A stretch of DNA of 64,000 nucleotides from Streptomyces massasporeus (GTDB taxonomy: Bacteria > Actinomycetota > Actinomycetes > Streptomycetales > Streptomycetaceae), in NCBI RefSeq assembly GCF_014648995.1, contig NZ_BMSE01000001.1, forward strand, positions 496,001 to 560,000. The letters run 5' to 3'. Below the pieces are notes generated by a model. The model worked only from the letters and a program-made list of their open reading frames with translations, ran no database searches and had not been told where the DNA came from. The stretch's first letter is position 1. The number at the start of each line of letters is the position of its first letter. The translations under genes and the position numbers were made by a program. This document shows positions 9,587 through 18,818 of this stretch, one piece after another.

Positions 9587-11374
9587 CTAACTAACCTCTC
9601 GCCAGGCCCGCCACAGTCGTGCGTACCGGCCGCCCAGAGCCACCAGTTCCTCGTGCGTCCCCTGCTCCACGACGCGTCCCGCGTCGAGCACGGCGATCCG
9701 GTCCGCCGCCATCGCCTGGGTCAGCCGGTGCGCCACGAACAGCGTGGTCCGGCCCGCGCACGCGGCCAGCACGGCCCGCTCCAGCTCGGCGGCGCCCTCA
9801 CTGCCGGCCTCGGCGGTCGACTCGTCGAGCACCACCACCGGTGCCCGGCCCAGCACCAGCCGCGCCAGGGCGATCTGGGCGACCTTGGTGACGTCCAGGC
9901 GCTCACCGCCCTCCCCGACCGGAGTGTGCAGCCCGTCGGGCAGCGCGGCGACCCAGCCCTCCGCACCGACGGTGCGCAGCGCGTCCAGCAGCTCGGTGTC
10001 GGTGGCCCCCGGGGCGGACAGCCGCAGGTCGTCGGCGAGCGGGCCGGAGAAGACGTGCGTCTCCTGCGTCAGGATGCTGACCAGGGCCCGCGCCCCGGCC
10101 TCGTCCAGGTCGGCGAGATCGGTCGTCCCGATGCGCACCGTCCCGGCCTGCGGGGTGCCGATGCCGGCGATCAGCGCGGCCAGTGTCGTCTTGCCCGCGC
10201 CCGTGGCGCCCACCAGGGCGAGCGACCCGCCGGCCGGGATCGTCAGGTCGACGTCTCGCAACACCGGCTCCTCGGAGCCCGGGTAACGGAACGTCAGACC
10301 CTCGACCGTCACCGGGTACGCCCCGGCCCCGGCGGCCGTGACGGACTCGTCGCCGACCAGCCGCTCCTCGGCGGACTCCCCCAGCACCCCGACCAGGCGG
10401 CTCAGGCTCGCGCCCGACTTCTGCGCCTCGTCGAAGGTGAACATGATGGCGCCGAGCGGGGTGAAGAGCCGGTGGAACAGCAGCGGGGCCGCCGACACCT
10501 CGCCCAGGCTGGCCGCGTCGGCTTCCAGCAGGGCGTACCCGACGACGAGGATCAGGACCAGGCCGATGAACTCGGCGCGGTTCTCCCGGCCGACGAACCG
10601 GCCGAAGAACCGGAACACCTCGATACCGAGCTCGCGCACCCGCCACGACTCGGTGGTGACCTTCTCGCGGAAGGCGCCCTCCAGGCGGTACGCGCGGACC
10701 GTGTCGATGCCGTTCAGGCCGCTGATGAACGCCTGGGCGCGGTCGGCCTGGGCCACGCGCTGCTTGCGGTAGAGCGGGGCGGACCGGGGCAGGTACCAGC
10801 GCAGTGCCAGCGCGTACGCGGGCAGCGCGCCGGCGCCGGCCAGGCCGAGCCGCCAGTCGAGCCCGAACATGCCGAGGGTCGCGATGACGACCAGGACGCC
10901 CGCCGAGAACACCGTGGGGACGGCCGTGCGGATGCCCTTGGAGATGACGGCGACGTCGTCACCGACCCGGGAGAGCACGTCCCCCCGGCCGACCTGCTCG
11001 ATCCGGGTGCTCGGCATGCCGAGCACCGCCCGAACGGCGCCCTCGCGCAACCGTGCGAGCAGATCCGCGCCCAGCCGTCCGATCAGGTAGGTCGACACCG
11101 CGGTGGCCGCCGCGCCGAGCAGCGCGGCGGCACCGATCAGCACCCCGATCGTGACCAGGACCGAACGGTCCTCGCCCCCGACGACCCCGTCGACCACCCG
11201 GCCGAGCAGGAGCACCGGGAGCACCTGGAGCGCCGCCCCCACGACCGTGGTGAGCACGGTCGCGGCGGTCAGGCCGGGCATCGCGCGGCAGTGGTCCGCG
11301 ACCCATCGGGCGGCCTCGCGGCCGGTCGTCGTACGCAGGGCCGCCGGGGCGACGCGCGTGTCGGTGGTGCTCAC
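9587..11374 (-). CDS. cchG: ABC exporter (fused TMD-NBD), probable coelichelin export
   Basis: This 595-aa half-transporter has an N-terminal six-helix ABC-exporter membrane domain (about residues 25-310) and a C-terminal ATPase. Walker A is GATGAGKTT, Walker B is VVVLDEST, and the H-loop is FVAHRL. The ABC signature is degenerate: where LSGGQ is expected the protein reads LDVTKVAQIALARL. The gene lies 4 bp after cchF's stop and just before cchH. This matches cchG in the coelichelin cluster as I remember it from S. coelicolor. It is expected to act as a homodimer, or as a heterodimer with a second exporter beyond the left edge, to release the apo-siderophore. Export of coelichelin itself is inferred from position. 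Confidence 0.85.
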   Translation of the reverse strand: MSTTDTRVAPAALRTTTGREAARWVADHCRAMPGLTAATVLTTVVGAALQVLPVLLLGRVVDGVVGGEDRSVLVTIGVLIGAAALLGAAATAVSTYLIGRLGADLLARLREGAVRAVLGMPSTRIEQVGRGDVLSRVGDDVAVISKGIRTAVPTVFSAGVLVVIATLGMFGLDWRLGLAGAGALPAYALALRWYLPRSAPLYRKQRVAQADRAQAFISGLNGIDTVRAYRLEGAFREKVTTESWRVRELGIEVFRFFGRFVGRENRAEFIGLVLILVVGYALLEADAASLGEVSAAPLLFHRLFTPLGAIMFTFDEAQKSGASLSRLVGVLGESAEERLVGDESVTAAGAGAYPVTVEGLTFRYPGSEEPVLRDVDLTIPAGGSLALVGATGAGKTTLAALIAGIGTPQAGTVRIGTTDLADLDEAGARALVSILTQETHVFSGPLADDLRLSAPGATDTELLDALRTVGAEGWVAALPDGLHTPVGEGGERLDVTKVAQIALARLVLGRAPVVVLDESTAEAGSEGAAELERAVLAACAGRTTLFVAHRLTQAMAADRIAVLDAGRVVEQGTHEELVALGGRYARLWRAWREVS

Positions 11375-11378
11375 GTCC

Positions 11379-12437
11379 CTACTCGACCGACTTGACGAGC
11401 TCGTCGATCGCGTACGGCATGGACAGCAGGGTGCCCTGGGAGATGGCCGCGCCGACCGCGGGTCCCTCGCTGTCGAGCAGGTAGGACACGTTGCCCTTCT
11501 TCACGGCGTCGAGGTTGGCGAACAGCTTGAACTTCTTGAGCGCCTCGGTGTCGGCCTTGTCGTTGATGACGAAGATGTGGTCGACGTCGACGAGGTCGAT
11601 GCGCTCGGGCGAGAGCTTGGTGTAGAAGCTGCCCCCGGCGACCTTGTCGATCCCGGTCTGGTACTTGAAGCCGATGCCCGTGACGAGCCGGCCGCGCACG
11701 TCGGTGGAGGTGAAGGGCGCCACCGAGTTCTCGTACCAGGACAGCGCGACAGCGGTCTGCTTACCGAGCTCCGGGTGCTCCTTCTTGGCCGTGTCGAGCT
11801 GGCCCTGGATGTCGTCGACCATCTTCTGGCCTTCATCGGCCTTGCCGAGGGCCTTGGCGATGTGCAGGGCGTTGTCCTGCCAGGGAGCGCTGAAGGGCTC
11901 CTTCTCGCCCTTGGTGCGGGCCACCGTGGGGGCGATCTTGGAGAGCTTGTCGTAGGCGGCCTGGTCGATCTCGGAGTACACCGCGACGATCAGGTCGGGG
12001 CGAAGGGACGCGATCTTCTCGTAGTTGGGGCCGGAGTCGCCGTTCTTCATGACGACCTCAGGCTTGGTGTCGCCCCACTTGTCCTTCACCCAGGGCCACT
12101 GGGTGTTGATGTCGGGGCTCTTGCCGGGCGGGTTCGGGTACTGATCGACCATGCCGACGGGCTTGATGCCGAAGGCCAGGACGGTCTGGTCGTCGGTGTA
12201 GCCGACGGAGACGACCCGCTGGGGCGCCTTCTCGACCGTGGTGGACCCGAACGCGTGCTCCACGGTGACCGGGAAGTCACCGGCGGCCGCGGCCTGAGTG
12301 CCCTCGCCCTTGTCGTCCGCCGAGTCCGTCGAGCCGGAACCGCATCCCGCGAGGAGACCGACCCCGAGGGTGGCCGCGGACAGGACCGCCGCCAGCCGCC
12401 GCCATGGCTTCCCGGGCGTCGTTCGATGGAGGAGCAT
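11379..12437 (-). CDS. cchF: Ferri-siderophore-binding lipoprotein
   Basis: This is a FepB/FhuD-like class III periplasmic-binding protein of 352 aa. The N-terminus (MLLHRTTPGKPWRR, a hydrophobic stretch, then LLAGC at the lipobox) is a lipoprotein signal, with Cys anchoring the protein to the membrane. I chose the ATG at 12437 because AAGGGG lies 6 nt upstream. An ATG at 12443 is almost equally possible, and the longer frame to 12566 would run through the iron boxes. It delivers ferri-coelichelin, or a similar hydroxamate, to the CchCDE permease. The gene follows two iron boxes and precedes cchG by 4 bp, so it probably heads a cchF-cchG transcript. Confidence 0.88.
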   Translation of the reverse strand: MLLHRTTPGKPWRRLAAVLSAATLGVGLLAGCGSGSTDSADDKGEGTQAAAAGDFPVTVEHAFGSTTVEKAPQRVVSVGYTDDQTVLAFGIKPVGMVDQYPNPPGKSPDINTQWPWVKDKWGDTKPEVVMKNGDSGPNYEKIASLRPDLIVAVYSEIDQAAYDKLSKIAPTVARTKGEKEPFSAPWQDNALHIAKALGKADEGQKMVDDIQGQLDTAKKEHPELGKQTAVALSWYENSVAPFTSTDVRGRLVTGIGFKYQTGIDKVAGGSFYTKLSPERIDLVDVDHIFVINDKADTEALKKFKLFANLDAVKKGNVSYLLDSEGPAVGAAISQGTLLSMPYAIDELVKSVE

Positions 12438-12479
12438 CCACATCCCCTTGCTTTCGCGCCAGTTCACTGCACCCTCGCC

Positions 12480-12528
12480 TAAGGGCAGGCAAACCTTATC
12501 GCGAGAGAATGAGGTTAGCCTAGCCTTA
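12480..12528 (-). promoter_or_regulatory. Two tandem iron boxes upstream of cchF
   Basis: Two DmdR-like 19-bp sites lie side by side. The first, 12480-12498, reads TAAGGGCAGGCAAACCTTA and matches the consensus at 14 of 19 positions. The second, 12510-12528, on the minus strand reads TAAGGCTAGGCTAACCTCA and matches at 16 of 19. They fill the gap between the cchE stop and the cchF start. This predicts a strong, cooperatively repressed promoter for the binding protein. Confidence 0.8.
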
Positions 12529-13383
12529 CTAAGGCTCGACTGCGGGGAGGTGACCGGGCAGCACATGGGTGCGTCCGATCGGCACGATGAGCGGCCGGTC
12601 GCCGACCGGGTCGTCGATCACCCGGGCCTTCAACCCGAAGGCCTCGTCCAGCAGTTCGGCGGTGATGACGTCCCGCGGGTGCCCCTGCGCCAGGACCGAA
12701 CCCTCGCGCATCACCACGAGGTTGTCGCTGTAGCGCGTGGCCAGGTTGAGGTCGTGCAGCACCATGACGACGGTGCAGCCCGACTCGTGCAGGTCGTCCA
12801 CGAGGTCCAGGACGTCCACGGCGTGCGCCAGGTCCAGATAGGTCGTCGGCTCGTCCAGCAGCAGCAGATCGGTGCCCTGGGCCAGGGTCATGGAGATCCA
12901 GACGCGCTGGCGCTGACCGCCGGACAGCGCGTCGACCGGGCGGTCGGCCAGGTCGGACACGCCCGTCATGGCCAGGGCGCGCTCCACCACCTCGGCATCG
13001 TCGGACGACCACTGCCGCAGCCAGCTCTGGTGCGGGTGACGGCCCCTGGCGACCAGGTCGGCCACGGTCAGCCCCTCGGGCGCGACCGGCGCCTGCGGCA
13101 GCAGGCCGAGTTTCTTCGCCACGTCCCGCGTCCTGAGACGGCCGATGTCCTCGCCGTCCAGGACGACGGCGCCCTTGGCCGGCTTGAGCAGCCGGGACAG
13201 CGTCTTCAACAGGGTCGACTTCCCGCAGCCGTTGGGGCCGATGATCGTGGTGATCACGCCGGGTGGTATCGCCACGTCGAGCTCGTCGATGACGACCCGG
13301 CCGCCGTAGCCGACCGTGACGCCTCGGGCTGCCAGCCGCGAGGTGCCGCCGACCGCGGCCTCGGTGACGGACTGTGCGACCAC
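12529..13383 (-). CDS. cchE: Ferri-siderophore ABC transporter ATPase
   Basis: This is a FecE/FepC-type ATPase with Walker A GPNGCGKST, signature LSGGQRQRVW, Walker B LLLLDEPT and H-loop VMVLHDLNLA. It energises ferri-siderophore import with CchC and CchD. I chose the GTG start at 13383 (284 aa) because AGGGGGG precedes it. An ATG at 13422 gives a 13-residue longer protein. A weak half iron-box (TTAGGTT, 13398-13404) overlaps this start region. The gene follows cchD by about 40 bp. Confidence 0.9.
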   Translation of the reverse strand: MVAQSVTEAAVGGTSRLAARGVTVGYGGRVVIDELDVAIPPGVITTIIGPNGCGKSTLLKTLSRLLKPAKGAVVLDGEDIGRLRTRDVAKKLGLLPQAPVAPEGLTVADLVARGRHPHQSWLRQWSSDDAEVVERALAMTGVSDLADRPVDALSGGQRQRVWISMTLAQGTDLLLLDEPTTYLDLAHAVDVLDLVDDLHESGCTVVMVLHDLNLATRYSDNLVVMREGSVLAQGHPRDVITAELLDEAFGLKARVIDDPVGDRPLIVPIGRTHVLPGHLPAVEP

Positions 13384-13422
13384 GGGTCCCCCCTTGCTTA
13401 GGTTCACCTGACTCTTGTACAT

Positions 13423-14484
13423 CTACCGCAGGTTCGCCCGCACCAGCAGATAGACGAGGAAGGGCCCCCCGATCGCGGCGGTGACCACGCCGACCGGGAG
13501 CGAGACCGGCAGCGCCGTGCGCGCCACGAGGTCGGAGCCGATCAGCAGCAGCGCGCCCACCAGCCCCGAGGCCACCATCGGCGGTGTGGGGCAGCGCGCC
13601 AGACGCATCGCCACCTGGGGCGCCACCAGCGCGACGAACGGCACCGGCCCCGCCGCACTCACCGCCACACCGGCCAGCAGCACCGCGCACAGCAGCAGGA
13701 CCGCCCGCACCCTCGTGTACCGGACGCCCAGCCCCGCGGCCACCTCGTCGCCGAAGTGCATCGGCCTGAACTGGAAGGCGACACAAGAGACGACGAACAG
13801 GAGGACGAGCCCGCACCACAGGGCCGTCCAGACCTCGCCCCACGAGCGGTCCTCCAGCGAGCCGACCAGCCACGCCTGGGCCCGGGCCACGTCCCGGATG
13901 TCGGCCGTGACCAGCAGCCAGGTCGTGATGGCCTCCATCAGGGCGCTCACCGAGATGCCGATGAGGATGAGCCGGAAGCCGTCGACCCCGCGCCGCCACG
14001 CCAGGAAGTACACCAGCAGGCCCGTGCCGAGCCCGCCCGCGAGCGCCGCCGCCGACAGTCCCACGGAGTCGACGATCGCCGCGGCGGTCCCGCCCGAGAC
14101 GGTCACCAGGAACACCGCGACCGCACTGGCGCCCGAGGTGATCCCCAGGACGTCCGGGCTGGCCAGCGGGTTGCGTGCGATGGACTGTGTGATCGCTCCG
14201 GACACGCCGAGCGCGACGCCCACGACGAGCCCGGCCAGGGCCCGCGGCATCCGCAGGTCCATGATGATGAACCGGTCGACCTGCTCGCCCCGTCCGAGGA
14301 TCGTGGCGATCACCTGTGGGAGGCCCACGGGGAAGTCCCCGACGGCGATGGAGACGCAGAACACCAGGAAGGTCGCCGCCGCGAGCAGCAGCGTGACGCT
14401 CAGCAGCCAGGGTCGCCAGACGAACGACACCCGGCCGAGCCGCACACCCGGCGGCAGCGACGGCTTCACCTCGGTCACGTTCAT
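13423..14484 (-). CDS. cchD: Ferri-siderophore ABC permease, second subunit
   Basis: This FecCD-family permease (353 aa, about ten membrane segments) begins MNVTEVKPSLPPGV. The ATG at 14484 overlaps the cchC stop by 4 bp (TCAT at 14481-14484), so it is translationally coupled. FecCD hallmarks include GVSGAITQSIARNPLASPD and the GPVPFVALVAPQ stretch. It forms the membrane channel with CchC. A longer open frame extends upstream through cchC but is only a shadow. Confidence 0.9.
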   Translation of the reverse strand: MNVTEVKPSLPPGVRLGRVSFVWRPWLLSVTLLLAAATFLVFCVSIAVGDFPVGLPQVIATILGRGEQVDRFIIMDLRMPRALAGLVVGVALGVSGAITQSIARNPLASPDVLGITSGASAVAVFLVTVSGGTAAAIVDSVGLSAAALAGGLGTGLLVYFLAWRRGVDGFRLILIGISVSALMEAITTWLLVTADIRDVARAQAWLVGSLEDRSWGEVWTALWCGLVLLFVVSCVAFQFRPMHFGDEVAAGLGVRYTRVRAVLLLCAVLLAGVAVSAAGPVPFVALVAPQVAMRLARCPTPPMVASGLVGALLLIGSDLVARTALPVSLPVGVVTAAIGGPFLVYLLVRANLR

Positions 14485-15542
14485 GCCTGCCTGAACTTTC
14501 CGCGCCACACGAGTACCGCGAAGAAGGGGGCGCCGAGCAGCGCCACGAGAACACCGGCGTCCAACTCGCCCGGCCGCACCACCAGTCGGCCGACGATGTC
14601 GCAGAACAACAGTACGACGGCCCCGAGCAGCCCGGCGTACGGCACGAGCCAGCGGTAGTCCGGGCCGGTCAGGTACCGGGCCACGTGGGCCACCATGAGG
14701 CCGAGGAAGGCGATGGGCCCGCAGGCGGCCGTCGCGGCTCCCGCCAGCAGGGTGATGGCGGTGATGCCGACGGTCCGGCTCAGCGCGATGTTCACGCCCA
14801 GGCCCCGGGCCACGTCGTCGCCCAGGTTGAGCAGGTTGAGGGAGGGCAGCGTGGTGAGGGCCAGCACCAGCCCGGCGCCGATGAACGCCGTCACCGGCCA
14901 GATGACGTCGAATCCGACACCGGCGAGGGAGCCGGCGTTCCAGAACCGCAGCGCGTTCAGCGACGCCTGGTTCGACAGCGCGACCGCCGTGGTCATCGCC
15001 ATGAGGAACACCGTGATCCCCTGCCCGGCCAGTGCGAGCGTCAACGGGTTGCCGGCCCCCCGGCCGATGCTCGCGAGACCGAAGACCACGACACCGGCGA
15101 CCGCGGCGCCCACGAAGGCGAACCAGACGTACTGGAACGGGTCGGAGAACCCGAACACGGCGATCACCGACACCACGGCGAACGAGGCACCGGTGTTCAC
15201 CCCCAGCAGGCCCGTGTCGGCGATCGGGTTGCGCGTGTACCCCTGGATCAGCGCACCGCCGACGCCCAGGGCGACACCCGCCACGATCCCGAGGACCGTA
15301 CGGGGGACCCGTACGGTCTCCACGATGAGCCGGATCTCGGTGAGCCGCTGGTCGGACTCCGGGGCGGCGAACAGCCCGTGCCACACCTCGGTGGGAGTCA
15401 ACGCGCGGGCCCCGACGGCCAGCGACAGCACCGTGGCGATCACCAGGAGCGCCACGAGGATGCCCAGACCCATGACCCGCCGCCGACGGGCCGGTGACGA
15501 GCCCCTGGCCGCGGGGCGCTCCACTGCAGCAGTCGTGCCCAT
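14481..15542 (-). CDS. cchC: Ferri-siderophore ABC permease, first subunit
   Basis: This FecCD-family permease (353 aa) has an Arg-rich cytoplasmic N-terminus (about residues 18-23) followed by about ten membrane helices. It carries the family motif GGALIQGYTRNPIADTG and the GPIAFLGLMVAHVAR segment. It pairs with CchD. It starts 87 bp after the cchB stop, and no iron box was seen in that gap, so it may be read from the cchB promoter. It overlaps cchD by 4 bp. Confidence 0.9.
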   Translation of the reverse strand: MGTTAAVERPAARGSSPARRRRVMGLGILVALLVIATVLSLAVGARALTPTEVWHGLFAAPESDQRLTEIRLIVETVRVPRTVLGIVAGVALGVGGALIQGYTRNPIADTGLLGVNTGASFAVVSVIAVFGFSDPFQYVWFAFVGAAVAGVVVFGLASIGRGAGNPLTLALAGQGITVFLMAMTTAVALSNQASLNALRFWNAGSLAGVGFDVIWPVTAFIGAGLVLALTTLPSLNLLNLGDDVARGLGVNIALSRTVGITAITLLAGAATAACGPIAFLGLMVAHVARYLTGPDYRWLVPYAGLLGAVVLLFCDIVGRLVVRPGELDAGVLVALLGAPFFAVLVWRGKFRQA

Positions 15543-15629
15543 GTCGACGTACGTTATCCCTTGTGCGGTGGGCGACTTGACCGGACGGTGGCGTGCGACC
15601 GAGTACGTGTCCGCAAATTCCCGCCTGCC

Positions 15630-16982
15630 CTAACGGGCCGCGCTGCCGGTGCCGTCGGCGAGCGTGCGCGGCTGGTCCGCGGGCTCGGCCACGCGGCCGA
15701 CGAGCGAGTCCAGGATCTCGCCCACCCTGATGGCGGTGTTGGAGAGCAGCGACGAGGTGATGCCGTGCGTGTGCTCCGTGCCGCCCTGGAGGTAGATGCC
15801 GCAGCGCAGGGTGGGGTCGGTCGCGATGCTCCAGTCGCGCTCCACGCGGACCCGGCCCTCGTCGTCGCGCAGGCAGCGGTCGGCGACCTCGCCGAGCAGG
15901 CTCGTGGGGTCGACGGGGCTGTAGCCGGTGGCGAAGACCACGACGTCCGCTTCGAGGTCGGTGTCCTCGCCGGTGACGAGGGACGTGACCGTGGCGCGGA
16001 CGCTCGACGGCGACTCCTTGACGCCGGTGAGCCGGGAGACGTTGAGGAACCGCAGGCGCTCGGTGCCGAGGACCTTCTCCTGGTACGACTGCCGGTAGAG
16101 GTCGTCGATCAGGTCGATGTCCACCACGGAGTAGTTGGTGTTGCCGTGGTAGTCCATCAGCCGGCGCTTGACGTCCTCGGGGGCGGCGAAGTACTCGTCG
16201 ACGGCCTGGGGGTCGAAGATCCGGTTGGCGAAGCTGCTGTCGTCGGCGGGGCTGTAGCCGTACCGGGAGAAGACGGCGCAGACCTCGGCCTCGGGGAAGC
16301 GGCGGTGCAGGTAGGCGACGTTCTCGGCGGCGCTCTGGCCGGCGCCCACGACGACGAACCGGGACGGCGAGGTGCCCTCCAACTCATCGACCCTGGCGAG
16401 CAGTTCGGAGTTGTGCCAGACGCGTTCGCCGCGCTCCACGCCCTCCGGCATCAGCGGGCGCAGGCCGGTGCCGATGACGAGGTTGCGGGCCCGGTGGACC
16501 TCCAGGCCGCCGCCCGAGCGGACGGTCACCTCCAGATACTCCACGACGCCGTCCCGGGTGACGGGCGCGACGCCGACGACCTCGTGGCCGTAGGAGACCA
16601 TGTCGTCGACCTGGGCCGCGGCCCACTCGAAGTAGTCGTGGAACTCCACGCGCAGCGGGAACAGGTTCTTGTGGTTGATGAAGTCGATCAGCCGGCCCTT
16701 GCTCTGCAGGTAGCAGAGGAAGCTGTACTCGCTGGCCGGGTTCCGCAGTGTCACCAGGTCCTTGAGGAAGGAGACCTGCATGGTGGCGTCGTCGATGAGC
16801 ATGCCGCGGTGCCAGCCGAAGCGGGGCTGCTGCTCGAAGAAGTGAGCGGTGACGGCCTCCTGCCTGCCGACGCGGTTGTTGTGCTCGCGGAGCGCGATCG
16901 CCATGGCCACATTGGACGGCCCGAAGCCGATACCGATCAGGTCGTGGACCGGTGGTGTGTCACCAGGAAGAACCTGCGACAT
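15630..16982 (-). CDS. cchB: L-ornithine N5-monooxygenase
   Basis: This 450-aa class B flavin N-hydroxylase belongs to the SidA/PvdA/IucD family. It shows an FAD-binding GIGFGPSNVAMAIAL at the N-terminus, an NADPH-binding VVGAGQSAAENVAYL in the middle, and the family ATGY motif (VVVFATGYSP) near the C-terminus. It hydroxylates the delta-amino group of L-ornithine using FAD, NADPH and O2, giving N5-hydroxyornithine for all hydroxamate residues of coelichelin. It is divergent from cchA, with a 17/19 iron box 87 bp upstream. Confidence 0.95.
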   Translation of the reverse strand: MSQVLPGDTPPVHDLIGIGFGPSNVAMAIALREHNNRVGRQEAVTAHFFEQQPRFGWHRGMLIDDATMQVSFLKDLVTLRNPASEYSFLCYLQSKGRLIDFINHKNLFPLRVEFHDYFEWAAAQVDDMVSYGHEVVGVAPVTRDGVVEYLEVTVRSGGGLEVHRARNLVIGTGLRPLMPEGVERGERVWHNSELLARVDELEGTSPSRFVVVGAGQSAAENVAYLHRRFPEAEVCAVFSRYGYSPADDSSFANRIFDPQAVDEYFAAPEDVKRRLMDYHGNTNYSVVDIDLIDDLYRQSYQEKVLGTERLRFLNVSRLTGVKESPSSVRATVTSLVTGEDTDLEADVVVFATGYSPVDPTSLLGEVADRCLRDDEGRVRVERDWSIATDPTLRCGIYLQGGTEHTHGITSSLLSNTAIRVGEILDSLVGRVAEPADQPRTLADGTGSAAR

Positions 16983-17068
16983 GTCACTCCCATCGTGCGG
17001 GGCAGCCGCGTGTCAGGTGTGGAGGGAACGAAAGGCGGGCATGCCAACGAGGCGGCACACCAAGGAAC

Positions 17069-17087
17069 TTAGGTGAGCCTAAGCTAA
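17069..17087 (-). promoter_or_regulatory. Iron box in the cchB-cchA divergent region (cchB side)
   Basis: TTAGGTGAGCCTAAGCTAA matches the DmdR-type palindrome TTAGGTTAGCCTAACCTAA at 17 of 19 positions. This is the best box in the window. It lies 87 bp before the cchB start and 142 bp before cchA, so it most likely controls cchB and the genes downstream of it. Confidence 0.88.
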
Positions 17088-17172
17088 ACGGGTTGAGGTG
17101 TCGACAGGGCAAAACGGACACCGCTCGGATCGCCTTCCGTCAACTGAGCCGTCCTGCAGACCCGTTGCGGAC

Positions 17173-17191
17173 TAAGGTAAGCCTTGCTTTA
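17173..17191 (+). promoter_or_regulatory. Iron box upstream of cchA
   Basis: TAAGGTAAGCCTTGCTTTA matches the DmdR-type palindrome at 13 of 19 positions. It ends 38 bp before the cchA start codon, within the expected promoter. It is weaker than the cchB-side box. Confidence 0.65.
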
Positions 17192-17229
17192 CTTGCGTCG
17201 GCCACTGTCTTGCTCTGAGGAGGAACCCC

Positions 17230-18177
17230 ATGCGGGTCGTCATGTTCGGTTACCAGACCTGGGGGCATCGCACCCTGCAAGCCCTCCTGGAGTCCGAGCA
17301 CGACGTCGTGCTGGTCGTGACCCACCCCAAGAGCGAGCACGCCTACGAGAAGATCTGGAGCGATTCCGTCGCCGACCTCGCCGAGGAGCACGGCGTCCCG
17401 GTGCTGATCCGCAACCGCCCGGACGACGACGAGCTGTTCGAGCGCCTCAAGGAGGCCGACCCGGACATCATCGTGGCCAACAACTGGCGCACCTGGATCC
17501 CGCCGCGCATCTTCGGCCTGCCGCGCCACGGCACGCTGAACGTGCACGACTCCCTGCTGCCGAAGTACGCCGGGTTCTCCCCGCTGATCTGGGCGCTTAT
17601 CAACGGCGAGCCCGAAGTCGGCGTCACGGCGCACATGATGAACGACGAGCTCGACGCCGGCGACATCGTCCGGCAGGAGGCGGTGCCGGTCGGACCGACG
17701 GACACGGCGACCGACCTCTTCCACAAGACCGTCGACCTCATCGCCCCGGTCACCATCGGCGCGCTCGGCCTGATCGCCGCCGGCCAGACCGAGTTCACCC
17801 GGCAGGACCGCTCCCAGGCGTCCTTCTTCCACAAGCGCGCCGACGACGACAGCCGCATCGACTGGAGCTGGCCGGCCGAGGACCTGGAGCGCCTGGTGCG
17901 CGCCCAGTCCGAGCCGTACCCGAGCGCCTACACCTTCCACCGGGGCAGGCGGCTCGACGTCCTGGCCGCGTTCGTCTCCGAGGGCCGCTACGGCGGCACG
18001 CCCGGGCGCATCTTCTACCGCGAGGGCGACGGCGTGGTGATCGTCGCCGGCGCCGACGCCCGCACCGGACGCAACCGCGGCCTCGCCATCACGCGCGTAC
18101 GCACCGAGGACGGCCGGGAGTTGCCCGCGGCCGAGTACTTCACCTCCATGGGCGGCTACCTCACCGACCGCCCCTGA
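17230..18177 (+). CDS. cchA: N5-hydroxyornithine formyltransferase
   Basis: This 315-aa protein is related to methionyl-tRNA formyltransferase. The formyltransferase core carries catalytic Asn and His in LNVHDSLLPKYAG and the Asp in LDAGDI, and has the expected GVTAHMM segment. A strong GAGGAGGAA ribosome site precedes the ATG. It should transfer a formyl group from N10-formyl-tetrahydrofolate to the N5-hydroxyl-amino group of ornithine, making the residue selected by CchH A1. The gene is divergent from cchB and has an iron box at 17173-17191. Confidence 0.92.
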   Translation: MRVVMFGYQTWGHRTLQALLESEHDVVLVVTHPKSEHAYEKIWSDSVADLAEEHGVPVLIRNRPDDDELFERLKEADPDIIVANNWRTWIPPRIFGLPRHGTLNVHDSLLPKYAGFSPLIWALINGEPEVGVTAHMMNDELDAGDIVRQEAVPVGPTDTATDLFHKTVDLIAPVTIGALGLIAAGQTEFTRQDRSQASFFHKRADDDSRIDWSWPAEDLERLVRAQSEPYPSAYTFHRGRRLDVLAAFVSEGRYGGTPGRIFYREGDGVVIVAGADARTGRNRGLAITRVRTEDGRELPAAEYFTSMGGYLTDRP

Positions 18178-18338
18178 CGTGCCGGCCCCGGTACGGTCCC
18201 GGGGCCGGCCGGCATCGCCGCCGCGCGGACCCGGTCCGCGCGGCGGCGATCCCGCGCGATACCCACGCCACCGACTCCCAAGTGGCCGATTTTCGCCGGG
18301 CGTTCACAGCGGGAGCACAGCCGGGCTACCGTTCACAC

Positions 18339-18818
18339 ATGACCCCGCCCAGCGTGCTGAACCTCAGCGCGTACCTGATGTACGCGACGGGAAAGGCCGC
18401 CCGCCGCACCCTGTCGGAGAAGCTCACCGCGAGGGGGCTGCGGTTGTGGCATCTGACCGTCCTGACCCTGGTCGCCGACCTCGGTGCGCAGCCCAAGGGC
18501 GTGCTGGCGGCCCGGCTGGACATGAACGCCAGTGACCTCGCGAGGATCGTGAAGGACCTTTCCGACGCCGGGCAGGTCGAGTGCGTCCGCAGCCTCACCG
18601 ACCGCCGCCGCGTCGACGTCCGCATCACCCCGGAGGGCAGGAGCGCCCTCGACCATCTCAACGCCGACATCGCCTCCGCGGACGACGACATCCTGACGCC
18701 GCTGAGCGAGGCCGAACGCGAGCAACTCGCCTCCCTGCTAAGGCGCGTGCACGCCCACCACGAGGCGACGGGCCCCGCCGCCGGGTCGCGGCCGGCGGCT
18801 CAGGCCCGCCAGGCGTAA
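18339..18818 (+). CDS. MarR-family transcriptional regulator
   Basis: This 159-aa winged-helix protein has the MarR layout: helix-turn-helix around LAARLDMNASDLARIVKDL and the wing LTDRRRVDVRITPEGR, flanked by dimerisation helices. The start ATG at 18339 lies in a longer frame that begins inside cchA and is not real. The gene lies 161 bp after cchA and overlaps the convergent response regulator by 19 bp at its 3' end. The ligand is unknown. A link to the siderophore genes is only positional. Confidence 0.85.
   Translation: MTPPSVLNLSAYLMYATGKAARRTLSEKLTARGLRLWHLTVLTLVADLGAQPKGVLAARLDMNASDLARIVKDLSDAGQVECVRSLTDRRRVDVRITPEGRSALDHLNADIASADDDILTPLSEAEREQLASLLRRVHAHHEATGPAAGSRPAAQARQA

Noticed and set aside
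15543..15629. Iron box in the cchB-cchC gap
   Set aside because: No TTAGG...CCTAA-like dyad was found in this 87-bp gap.
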